64,000 nt of DNA, taken from assembly GCA_030435675.1 (NCBI GenBank), contig CM059623.1, positions 4,862,012 through 4,926,011 of the forward strand. The letters are read 5' to 3'. Position numbers and translations under genes: made by a program. Below the pieces are notes generated by a model that saw only the letters and a list, made by a program, of their open reading frames with translations, searched no databases and was not told where the DNA came from. Of the stretch, positions 1 to 12,261 are shown one piece after another (the first letter of the stretch is position 1; every line of letters starts with the position of its first letter). Origin of the DNA: Steinernema hermaphroditum. Lineage: Eukaryota; Nematoda; Chromadorea; Rhabditida; Steinernematidae.

Positions 1-230
1 AGCTTCCCACCAACGACTACGGTCGTTTCGACTTCTGGCTCCTTTTGAGACTCGTCTTCTTCTAAAAGTAAGTTATTTAGGCTTTCAAAAGAGACCCTTG
101 CAAAGAAACCCTCAATGAAGTCGTTTCCCAGGAGATCTGCATCGTTCTCCTTCAAGAACTCCGCAAATTCTGGATCATTTACAACGATCTTCATGAGCTC
201 ATCGCGATGCGATTGTCCTGTTTCATCCCC
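1..230 (-). CDS. NOC2-like ribosome biogenesis protein, N-terminal part (runs off the window)
   Basis: Reading the minus strand from about 230 down to 1 gives one open frame with no stop. It contains DPEFAEFLKENDADLL, which closely resembles the DPEFYKFLQENDQ stretch near the N terminus of NOC2/NOC2L proteins, followed by an acidic segment (LLLEEDESQKEPE) as in that family. NOC2 is a nucleolar and nucleoplasmic factor of the NOC1-NOC2 and NOC2-NOC3 complexes, which move pre-60S particles toward export; the C. elegans member is pro-2. A pyrimidine-rich tract ending in CAAG just before the frame could be a splice acceptor, so this may be an internal exon. The identity rests on about 20 residues, and the body of the gene lies outside the window to the left. 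Confidence 0.5.
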
Positions 231-242
231 TTGGGGTGAAAC

Positions 243-316
243 AAGAAGAGGGCGGTTTTGAGATAAGAAGAGGGCGGTTTTGTTTTGAAATAAGAAGAGG
301 GCGGTTTTGCGGTGCC
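243..316. repeat. Short tandem repeat, three copies of an AAGAAGAGGGCGGTTTTG unit
   Basis: The 18-base unit AAGAAGAGGGCGGTTTTG occurs three times in direct orientation, separated by short GATA/TGAAATA linkers, immediately upstream of the NOC2-like frame. The open frames that run through it on the plus strand are repeat translation and are not supported as a gene. Confidence 0.8.
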
Positions 317-1184
317 ATCACCGTCAGCATCACGCCTGCCCTCCACGCAACTAACCTCGTTTACAACGAAGCGTTATTCATAGGCACAATATGTTTTCCT
401 GGATACCCAGCGGGAGATACAGAGCTATCGAGTGGATCCTTCGCCTCCACAAACGCTGAAGCTTCAAATCGCTTTTTCCATCCCTGCCCAAAGCAGTGCT
501 TGGCGCAATCCCTCAACGACTCTTCTCTAGTGCGTTCAATGACATTAAAAGAAAAGAATATTTGTGTTAGATCACACAGCAGAAACGCCTCACAAAAGCC
601 ACCCAAAGGGGTCAGTTTACGTAAAAGAAGACGTTTAAACAAGTGGTGCTTTTTCGAAAAATATTTTCGTAATCTTACGCTTGCTTGGGCAAACGATAGT
701 GGCAACTGTTTCAGCCAGCCGAGGACATATGTGGATGACATACAGTTAGGAATCGTTCCAAGAATCAGATGATCACAAATCGAAGCACAGAAGCCCTCAT
801 CTTCGAGTAACCCGTCTTTTTCGCAGAACCGCAGAAGGCGGGGCCTTTCGTGTCGGGACCATAGGAAGGCGCGAGCGAGTCGGATTTCTTCTCTCTTCGT
901 GCCGACTCCGTCCGCTCCGTGGATTTCAGTGTTTGTCGGCTTTGGACTAAGATATCGATGGTTTTTATGGATGCACTGCTTTCCACAGCTTGTTGGAGCG
1001 TATTATATCAAGATCAATACAACTTGTGCAAAGCGTGCAAACCGCGTGCTTGGATATCCCATAATCGATTAGTTCTCAGCTTCCTAGATCAGTTCTGTTC
1101 CATACCAGCGCGTTTCATGCTTGGAATCTGCCTCAATTCGAAATTGGCACCTCTTCCAGTGTTTAATTTTGTCTGATTCTTCCA
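317..1184. other. Intergenic stretch without a convincing gene
   Basis: It lies between the NOC2-like gene (minus) and the APC8 gene (plus), so it should hold both promoters. A 126-codon minus-strand frame (361-741) and an overlapping plus-strand frame exist. Neither shows a recognisable domain, and I could not choose between them. Confidence 0.5.
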
Positions 1185-1189
1185 GAACC

Positions 1190-3451
1190 ATGGTAGATGT
1201 GTCAGGGGGGCCATTCCGCAACAGCCTACCATGTTCGGTAACCCGACCGTCGCGTGACAAACCGAAAGATGCGATGTTTCCAGCGGGAAATTACAAGTAT
1301 GAAGACCTTGTGCCGGACCTCGAATGGCTCTACGACGAGTGTCATAACCGCTGCATGATCGACGGGATGGCATGGTTTGTGCTCCTTCTGTCCAAGCAGT
1401 GCAAGTTGATACTTCAGGGCTGGCGAAGTCTTGTGGGGATTGCCAGATGAATGGAAGGCGCAGTACCGTCTGAGATCCGATCCGCTGGGAGCTATCCAAA
1501 CGCTGGTGTACGATCGCTTAGTAGGGTTCGCCTGGTCGCTGATCCAGAAGCGAGAGTTCCACCGCGCCGCGTTCTATCTCAAAAAGATCTCCAAGCCAAA
1601 CCCGGAGGTCACTTTTCTCTACTATTGGGCTCGCTATCTGGTAGGAACCCCACAAACCGAGTACATAATCGTTCTTATGTTTAGGCTTGCGAGAACAATC
1701 GCCTCGAAACTGAGTCCGAGTCGATAAACCGAGAAAATCGCGAGAAAGAACGATACGTCGATGAAGATCTGCCGGTGATGCTCAACGAACTCATAGAGAT
1801 AAGAAACAAAGAGGGCGATAACATGGACGTTTTCCTGTTGTATTTGTATGCTTCTTTTCTCTCTCAACTTTGTCGTAACTCGTTACTCTAGGCTCGGAAA
1901 AGTACAGGTCTCGATGCGCCAGCTGCCAGAAGCGACGAGGACGTTAAAGAAGGTGGTACAGAGGGAGAGGCGTCTTTGGCCGGCATGGATGGAGCTGGTC
2001 CAAACCATCGACAGTCCGAATGAGCTTTCCGCCGTAGAGCTACAAGGAAACTACTGGATGACCAACTGGTTCCGCGCTGACGCCCTCTACCGTTTCCAAC
2101 TCCACAAGACCGCCGGCAACTTCTACCAGTTCCTGATCAACAAGGGCCTCGGGCAACTGCACCATCTGATCGCCCCTTTGGCCTCGTGTAAAGCCCGGCA
2201 ACAAGAACATGATCATGCGATGGACCTCTTCGAAATCATCAGAAGCGAAGATCCCTACAGGATCCACTTCATGGACCTCTATTCGGATTCGTTGTACGTG
2301 AGGGTTGGTGACGTCTCTTGATAGTGCAGCTCTAACTCTGTCGTTAAGGGACACAAAGTGAAACTTTGCCAGCTATCACAGCAACTCTACAAGACTCACA
2401 AGTATACGTTCGAAGTGTGCTGCATCGTTGGTATGTCCAAACAGTGGTAACACGCTAATTTTCATCCCTGCAGCCAACTACTACAGTCTCCGGAGAGAAC
2501 ACGACAAAGCGATCGCCTTCATGCAGAGGGCGATTCGCATGAATCCACTCGCAGCGTCGCCGTGGGTTCTAGTCGGCCACGAGTTCATGGAGGTGAAGAA
2601 CAGCTCGGCTGCCTGCTTGGCCTACCGTAAAGCAACAGAGGTGGACCCACACGACTCCCGCGGATGGTATGGCCTGGGCCAGCTCTACGATATCATGAAG
2701 ATGCACTCATATTCGCTAGAGTACTACAAGAGAGCGCATCGTTGCAAGTAGGTCGCACTTCTTGAGGAGCGGACATAGTCCTTTTGTAGGCCGGATGATT
2801 CACGAATGCTGGTGGCCCTGGGAAACGTGTACGAAGCTCTCAACCGCTTACAAGAAGCCAAGAACACGTACATGAAGGCGTACCAGGTCGGCGATATCGA
2901 AGGTACAGCGCTGATCCGCATGGCGAGGGTCTGTGAGAGGAACAACGAGAAGGACGAGGCAGCGGCGGCCTACGAGCAGTATGTGGTGGAGTACGCGAAC
3001 ATCGAGTACGTTGAGCATATGTCTCTCTGCCTCAAGTACCTCGCCAACTACTACCTCAACAAGGCCGATGTCCCAAGAGCCCGACAGTACGCCGAGCGTT
3101 GCACCGAATTCGAACCGGTAAGCTACAATAGCTCGTGGAACTTAAGCTCAATATTGATTGTTCTAGTCACAAGAAGAAGGAAAGAAACTGCTAGCGCAGA
3201 TCAATGATCTCATGAACAAAGAAGGCGAAGAAGGGGTGCGCAAGATGCTGAAGACCGCGTGTTCGACAGCCATCGAAGAGGAGCCCAGAAGCGACACGGA
3301 GATGATGGAGGAGCACGAGGCGGAGACCGATGCTGAGAGCAACGATGGCGACGACGAGATGGAGGACTCGTCACCCGACCAGGAAGAGTCTCCCGAAGGG
3401 TCCGTGCCGCAGCAGGAGCAAAATGATCCTGACGAGTCAAGTGAACTATAA
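1190..3451 (+). CDS. mat-3: Anaphase-promoting complex subunit APC8 / CDC23 (mat-3 orthologue)
   Basis: Eight exons, spliced by hand through seven introns of 42-51 bp (1375-1417, 1641-1684, 1846-1891, 2298-2348, 2431-2473, 2748-2789, 3118-3166), give 647 residues. The product is a TPR scaffold of the APC/C, the ubiquitin ligase that targets cyclin B and securin at anaphase. Recognisable blocks shared with human CDC23 are the N-terminal helix pair, DPYRI.FMD, NYYSLRREHDKA, AWYGLGQ-type TPRs (here GWYGLGQLYDIMKM) and DDSRMLVALGNVYEALN. The C-terminal 70 residues are acidic (E/D/S-rich), as usual for a disordered APC8 tail. The ATG at 1190 lies six bases after a TTCTTCCAG acceptor that looks like an SL trans-splice site. 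An AATAAA follows at 3477. Confidence 0.95.
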
Positions 3452-3476
3452 CTACGTATTTATAATTCGGATTTTG

Positions 3477-3482
3477 AATAAA
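3477..3482 (+). terminator. Polyadenylation signal AATAAA of the APC8 gene
   Basis: A canonical AATAAA sits 26 bases after the stop codon of the CDC23 orthologue, on the same strand. Confidence 0.7.
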
Positions 3483-3603
3483 TTAAGAGACATGGAAGCA
3501 TAATTCTAGAGGTAGAAGCGTTGGGCACTAGGGGTAATGTGGAAGGGACTCCGAAGTTATTAGCTGTCGTGTGAAGTGAGAAGTGACTGACTCCACGATC
3601 GAC

Positions 3604-3676
3604 GCCCGGTTAGCTCAGTCGGTAGAGCACCAGACTCTTAATCTGGCTGTCGCGGGTTCGAGCCCCGCATCGGGCT
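3604..3676 (+). tRNA. tRNA-Lys (anticodon CTT)
   Basis: The 73-nt sequence folds into a standard cloverleaf: acceptor GCCCGGT pairs with ATCGGGC, D arm AGCTCAGTCGGTAGAGC, anticodon arm CCAGA-CTCTTAA-TCTGG with CTT at the anticodon position, and T arm CGGGTTCGAGCCCCG. Both internal promoter boxes (TAGCTCAGTCGG and GGTTCGAGCCC) are intact and there is no intron. It lies between the APC8 and BLM genes. Confidence 0.96.
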
Positions 3677-3950
3677 GACATTTTGCTACCAATTGATATC
3701 ACTAGGTATCAAAACACCAATAAGAAAAGAATCGAAGTCTACTTTGAGCTTTCAAACGTCAGGCCAGTGGCGACTCGTGTTCTAGAATTAATGAGATCAA
3801 CTGCTTTACTATGGTAACTAAATATACAACTTTCAACCCTGAGGAAACATCAATGGGTTCAGACCCGTGGCTCCGCCTCCGCGGCGTCCTCTCCTCGCGA
3901 ATTGGCTCGATCTAAAGACTTCAAACGTATCATCGTTTTCAGATCAACAC

Positions 3951-7501
<3,551 letters not shown>

Positions 7502-8131
7502 TGCGGAGATCTAAAAGCACGAATGGTGAGTGTGAAGAATGGGAACGGCTGGAAGGGAAGATGGATTGTCCGTCGAATCGAAAGGCTGAACACTTCGATT
7601 TGCCGCAAAATCTTCGGATATCGTGTTGAGAACACACATAAAGATCATACGTTCAGATGAAAGAAAGAATTCTTTACTACGGTACACGAAAGAATACGGT
7701 ATTGAAACAAATCTCTGGTTGTGGTTCTAAGGATTTTCTTTTCTCCTTTTCTTCGGCTGTTCAACATCCAGATTTTTGGTGCAAAATTCCTCACAACATG
7801 ATTTTAATGCCTTCAGTCTACAGTAGTCACAGTTTCCTGCTTCCTCAACTCCCGAAGCGATGCCATCCCACGGTTCCGCCTAAACTGATGCTTTCTTTTA
7901 TGTGGTCTCCATATCGACTATAGTACTATTTATGGTTGTACAATCTTCAACAGATTGGTTGTGACAGCATCCAATGTGTCTTTACAGTATAAACGCGTTC
8001 GAAAGCACGTCTAAAGACACCACTCAGGCATCCATTTTCCCCCTTTCCTCACCCCGCGAACTGCTTCTCCCAGGCATTGCTTCAAGCATCGCAACAAAGC
8101 ATAAAAGTGCGTTTTTTGCGATGCCGGCGAT
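7502..8131. other. Divergent promoter region between the BLM and forkhead-like genes
   Basis: About 630 bp between the divergent starts of two genes. It holds an 88-codon plus-strand frame (7657-7923) without domain, signal peptide or acceptor, which I do not accept as a gene. Confidence 0.5.
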
Positions 8132-9367
8132 ATGAGCGCCATGGTTTCGAAGCAGAAAAACCGCTGCAAACTCTCAGCCCAGGTGCTCGCCTACTTGACC
8201 TGGAAGAACTTTGGCGGCCAGCCCATCGAGGTGGCGGTCCTCTACCCCTTCATCGAGGGTCACTTCCCGCGCTACGCCAATTGCCGCACCACCTACGATC
8301 CAATCGACTTCACACGGAAAAGCATCCGCACTTCCCTAACTAACTACTTCGAGGGGACCATCAGCGAGACGCGCGAAAATCCCCAGCGCTGGACCGTCAA
8401 GTCCGCGTACATGCAGAATCTGGAGGAGGAAGCGCAGAAGTGCCTTCCGGGAGGCGTTCTCCACGCCCAGATGGTTGCCATCATGGCCAGGCCTGACCTC
8501 CTGGTGCGTCTCGTAGACGGCACTTGGGGTGCGAAGGGACCCGACGGCGCCGAACTGCACAAGACGAAGAAGGCACAGGAGGCGGAGAAGAAGTCGCGCA
8601 AGAGGTGCAGCCCTACGGAGGCGGTGAGAAAGCCGAGGAAGAAGAAGAGGACAGTGGAGGGAGGTGCGTTCGTCGCCGCGCCATCCTACTACGCCCAGCA
8701 CAGCATGCACTACCAGTACGGGTACCCCACCCAGTGGAATCCCCACACTCTCCAAATGGCTCAGCAGCGCTATGGGGCACCCTACCCGACGCAGGGCTAC
8801 TGGCATCAACCGACGATGCTACCGTATCCCCAGCCCGTGGTTCTACCGTACCCAGCCACTTCTGAAGACCAGCAAGGATACATAGAGCAGTATTCTCAAG
8901 AAGTTCTCCGAGGGCCTCTGGATGCGGTGCGGGAGGGGGCTCCGGAGCATTCTCTCCACGGAGAGGACTCCGGAGCAGAGGGCTCCAACTTCAACAAGAA
9001 TGTGACTTGTCATAACTTCAAAGGTCAAGAAGAGCCTTTCGGAGAGGCCTACAAGCAAGAGCCTATGCTGAACACGATGCCTAAGGATTTCGCCGACGTT
9101 CGCGGGGCCAGAGAAGTGGAAATGGGCAACGCAGCCTTCCACACGAACTTCGACGAAACCACCTTCGATCAGTCGCCGCAATACGTACCCGTAGAATCGC
9201 AGCCAGTGGGCTCTCCAGAATCCGCTTTTGAAGGGGACATCAAAGAAGTGTCTCTTACTGACGACGAACTTCTCAAGAAAATGATGGAAGACACGGAATC
9301 CGACGCGGAGGATGAATGCAGCGATGACTCGGGAGACGACGACGACGGTTGGCTGGATGTGCGTTAA
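8132..9367 (+). CDS. Divergent forkhead-like (winged helix) protein, intronless, 411 residues
   Basis: Residues about 10-100 match the forkhead pattern: CKLSAQVLAYLTWKNF corresponds to helix 1, VAVLYPFIEGHFPRY to the LSEIYQWIMDLFPYY segment, RKSIRTSLTNYF to the WQNSIRHSLSFNDCF recognition helix, and PQRWTVK to the wing strand GSYWALHP. Next come a lysine-rich stretch (residues 150-175, RKPRKKKRT, likely nuclear localisation), a Tyr/Pro/Gln-rich segment (185-245) and an acidic C terminus ending in a run of Asp. The layout suits a DNA-binding protein with an activation tail, but the motif is well diverged and function is inference. An AATAAA at 9403 follows. Codons 102-243 are duplicated in inverted orientation at 11370-11796. 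Confidence 0.7.
   Translation: MSAMVSKQKNRCKLSAQVLAYLTWKNFGGQPIEVAVLYPFIEGHFPRYANCRTTYDPIDFTRKSIRTSLTNYFEGTISETRENPQRWTVKSAYMQNLEEEAQKCLPGGVLHAQMVAIMARPDLLVRLVDGTWGAKGPDGAELHKTKKAQEAEKKSRKRCSPTEAVRKPRKKKRTVEGGAFVAAPSYYAQHSMHYQYGYPTQWNPHTLQMAQQRYGAPYPTQGYWHQPTMLPYPQPVVLPYPATSEDQQGYIEQYSQEVLRGPLDAVREGAPEHSLHGEDSGAEGSNFNKNVTCHNFKGQEEPFGEAYKQEPMLNTMPKDFADVRGAREVEMGNAAFHTNFDETTFDQSPQYVPVESQPVGSPESAFEGDIKEVSLTDDELLKKMMEDTESDAEDECSDDSGDDDDGWLDVR
8435..8861 (+). repeat. Source copy of a 427-bp inverted duplication (inside the forkhead-like CDS)
   Basis: From CAGAAGTGCCTTCC to CCCAGCCACTT this coding segment reappears, reverse-complemented, at 11370-11796. The two copies have equal length, and their translations agree in all frames I compared. 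The segment lies downstream of the forkhead-like domain. Confidence 0.92.
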
Positions 9368-9402
9368 CCGCACCTCCGAAGACTAGAAAATCGTGTCACC
9401 AG

Positions 9403-9408
9403 AATAAA
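9403..9408 (+). terminator. Polyadenylation signal of the forkhead-like gene
   Basis: AATAAA 36 bases after the TAA stop, with a second AATAAA-type hexamer shortly downstream. Confidence 0.6.
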
Positions 9409-9511
9409 TAACACAAATAAATCCAACGTTTCCCCGGTCAATCAGCAGAGAGCAGTCCTAAATATGTTTATATCCCTTATCCAAACCAAAAAAAACACAA
9501 TGATAGGCGCC

Positions 9512-11233
9512 TCACTGTTTCTTTGCGATGAGTGCCTTATAAATTTTCTCATTTTCGATAGCACTGTCGTATTTCTGTTTGAGCTCGTGCAGGGTCCTCG
9601 TCAGGTACTCTTTGTCGGCCTCAAGGCGCATCGCTTCGTCCAATTCGATTTTCCTCTTCGTCAGTGGCGACTCGGCGATACCCGCCATCTTCGCGTTCTT
9701 CTCTCTGATGAGCTTTCTGAGCTCGTTGTTTTCGATCTTCATGTCCTTGATGGGATCTACCTCGGGCAATCCTTTGCCCTCGTGGACATTGTAGCTATTT
9801 ATACAGTTCTGAAACAACTGGCTGGCTGTAGATGTTTTAAACGTGTGCTGTTTACCTGCATAATCTCGAATAACTTTCTGCGCGACTTCGCACTGGTCAG
9901 ATCCGCGGGTGTCCGGACCGAAACGGTTGTGATCGTGTTGATGTAGTCCCACTTGAGCATGACAACGGATACCTCGACCTAAGGGTGTTTTCTTTAGAGA
10001 AAGGTGGTACATTTGAAGCCACTTACGTTCCCATCATTCTTCACCCAGCTGTACGGTCTTATTCTCTCGCTGTGTGTGCTTTCACCATCGGGATCCTTGG
10101 CAAGGAATATGGCTGTCTTTACAAAGTACGTAGGCTCTCCCTGTTTGTTGTACGTCACGGCCAGATCGAGAGCAACACCATAGCCGTAGTCGCGAAGACC
10201 ATTCTTGACCTGAAGCTAACGACATCACAAGTAAAGAGGGATATGTCGCACGTGGATGATTCGGCATGGAGATAAGTACGGAATGCAGCTAAGTCCGACG
10301 ATCCGTTGGATATCGCATTTCAACATGTCGACTTCTTTCTTTTTTTGGAAGAGCCTCTTGTAATAACACAAATGAGGGCCGTCGCTGATAGACTCCAGCA
10401 CGCCCAGTTTCGAGTTTACTCTGGTATACTCTGAAGCAAGCACTTGCATGAAAAGAAGTAAACAAAAATCAACCTTTCTTGTAAGAATGGACGCGAAGAC
10501 TGTCCAGGAAACTGCAGTAGAGTTCGTTGTGGCGATCTTCCGAGAGATCCTCCATCGCAGCTATAGTCTTGTGGAACTCTTTCAAGAGCTCCGGCACATC
10601 CCAAGGGTCTATCTTACAAGGCATCAAACTGAGGATCTTCCTTGCAGTCTCATCCTTTTGGATCATTAGAACGGATGTGGCCATTCCGCTGGGCCCAGGG
10701 ACTCTGGAAACTTTGGCAAAACGAACTATCTTGTAATACCGGCTGTTCACAACACTCCGTATCGCGTCATCGTCTCTTCTGCACGATGTGGTGGCGTCGC
10801 TCTTTATCCGCAAATCAAAGCGCTCACAGATAAATCCTGGTGCGGCAATAACCTAAACAGTGATATAATTTAAAGAGAGAGGGGTAACAACACGTACTTT
10901 TAGCAAGCCATTGTTGTAGAGCAGGCAAACGAAATCGGCGACATCGTCTTCGATCTGTATGTCGAGTAATCCAATACCGCAAGTGAGATACGGTTCCAGA
11001 ATGTCCAGCTGCTCAACTACGGCCGGACTCGGACTGATAACTTTCTGCACGCCGATGTACTTAACAATTCGCCTCGCTTCATCGCCTAAACAGTCAATAT
11101 AATCAAAATACAAGCATGTTTACCCCATACCATCCACGAAGCAAGCGTTCGCCGCTTTCAGGGCCAGCAGGAACAATTCAGGTTCGTCTTCGGTCGAAGT
11201 AAAAATATGGTGATCATTACTATCTCTGGCCAT
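9512..11233 (-). CDS. Short degenerate Mtr4/Ski2-like protein: RecA2 remnant plus arch/KOW region, 483 residues
   Basis: Seven exons and six introns (42-48 bp, all phase-consistent) give 483 residues. Alignment by eye to Mtr4 (SKIV2L2) is colinear: ILEPYLTCGIGLLD for the VLPLLKRGIGIHHGG motif, NGLLKVIAAPGF for SEGLIKALFATETF, RYYKIVRFAKVSRVPG where motif VI GEYIQMSGRAGRRG should be, TSVLMIQKDE for VILMVDEKM, then the arch with CIPYLSPCRIIHVKNG for CLPFLQPGRLVKVKNE, YGYGVALDL for the KOW strands, and LPEVDPIKDMKI for LLDPIDDMGI. The first RecA domain (Walker A, DExH) is absent, motifs V and VI are not conserved, and the C-terminal DSHCT domain is missing; the protein stops in the second arch helix. 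It therefore cannot be an active helicase (inference). The ATG at 11233 opens the first exon. A complete mtr-4 gene should exist elsewhere. Confidence 0.85.
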
Positions 11234-11369
11234 TATTATCTATGATCCTTAAAATGCATTAGAAAATCAGCAAACACTAAAGGATAGAGAAACACGCGCA
11301 CACGGATCAGCGGCAAAGTTCGGTGTCACCCGAAAGCTATCGCTTCGTATCAAACATGCTCTTCATCGC

Positions 11370-11796
11370 AAGTGGCTGGGTACGGTAGAACCACGGGCTG
11401 GGGATACGGTAGCATCGTCGGTTGATGCCAGTAGCCCTGCGTCGGGTAGGGTGCCCCATAGCGCTGCTGAGCCATTTGGAGAGTGTGGGGATTCCACTGG
11501 GTGGGGTACCCGTACTGGTAGTGCATGCTGTGCTGGGCGTAGTAGGATGGCGCGGCGACGAACGCACCTCCCTCCACTGTCCTCTTCTTCTTCCTCGGCT
11601 TTCTCACCGCCTCCGTAGGGCTGCACCTCTTGCGCGACTTCTTCTCCGCCTCCTGTGCCTTCTTCGTCTTGTGCAGTTCGGCGCCGTCGGGTCCCTTCGC
11701 ACCCCAAGTGCCGTCTACGAGACGCACCAGGAGGTCAGGCCTGGCCATGATGGCAACCATCTGGGCGTGGAGAACGCCTCCCGGAAGGCACTTCTG
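11370..11796 (-). pseudogene. Inverted partial copy of the forkhead-like gene (codons 102-243)
   Basis: A 427-bp reverse-complement copy of 8435-8861. The copied frame stays open but has lost the forkhead-like domain, the start codon and the acidic tail. Upstream it runs into the GAGTCCGGACTC-rich repeat, where no ATG opens the frame (the apparent start is TTG). The copy begins exactly at a TTTCAG, so it has a potential splice acceptor. The lack of visible divergence implies a recent event or gene conversion. Its 3' end is only about 140 bp upstream of the Mtr4-like start codon. Confidence 0.85.
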
Positions 11797-12180
11797 AAAT
11801 CCAAACGAGTCCGGACTCGTTTGGCATTCTAAAACGAGTCCGAGTCCGGACTCGAAAAATTTTTTCCGGCTCGAGTCCAAAACGAGTCCGAATATAAATC
11901 CAAATTTTGGCGGAAAAGTTTGGAATTGGTAGCGTTTTCGGCGGAATTGCTACAAAAATAGTTCGAAACGAACAAAACCCATACGACAGAGCACGCAAAC
12001 AGTTCACCGTAATCATCCGTTGCACATAAAATCGGGGCACGGCGGGACTCGTTTGCGGATTTTGAAACGAGTCCGAACTCGTTTCGAAAATCCTGCCGAG
12101 ACCGAGTCCGGACCAACGTTTGAAAATTTGAAGTCCGGACTCGTTTTCGGACTCGCTCCGACCTCTATGCCGCAAAATCG
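11797..12180. repeat. Low-complexity repeat built on the palindrome GAGTCCGGACTC
   Basis: AACGAGTCCGGACTCGTTT-like units occur in clusters at about 11800-11890 and 12050-12165, in both orientations because the 12-base core is its own reverse complement. The flanks pair with each other, so this looks like a foldback or degenerate non-autonomous element. It adjoins the inverted gene fragment. Confidence 0.7.
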
Positions 12181-12261
12181 TGACCGACATATGTTAGACA
12201 TCTGTTATTTCAAATTATTTAAAAACACCACAACGCAAAAATCAATGCACAATGGTTATTT

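Noticed and set aside
361..741. 126-codon minus-strand frame overlapping a 178-codon plus-strand frame
   Set aside because: No domain or family resemblance. The plus frame runs through the short tandem repeat, and neither has convincing start or splice context.
11350..11880. 176-codon chimeric frame joining the repeat to the forkhead-like fragment, as a new gene
   Set aside because: The frame opens with TTG, not ATG. Its first 30 residues are repeat translation and the rest is the duplicated fragment. Kept as a pseudogene copy.
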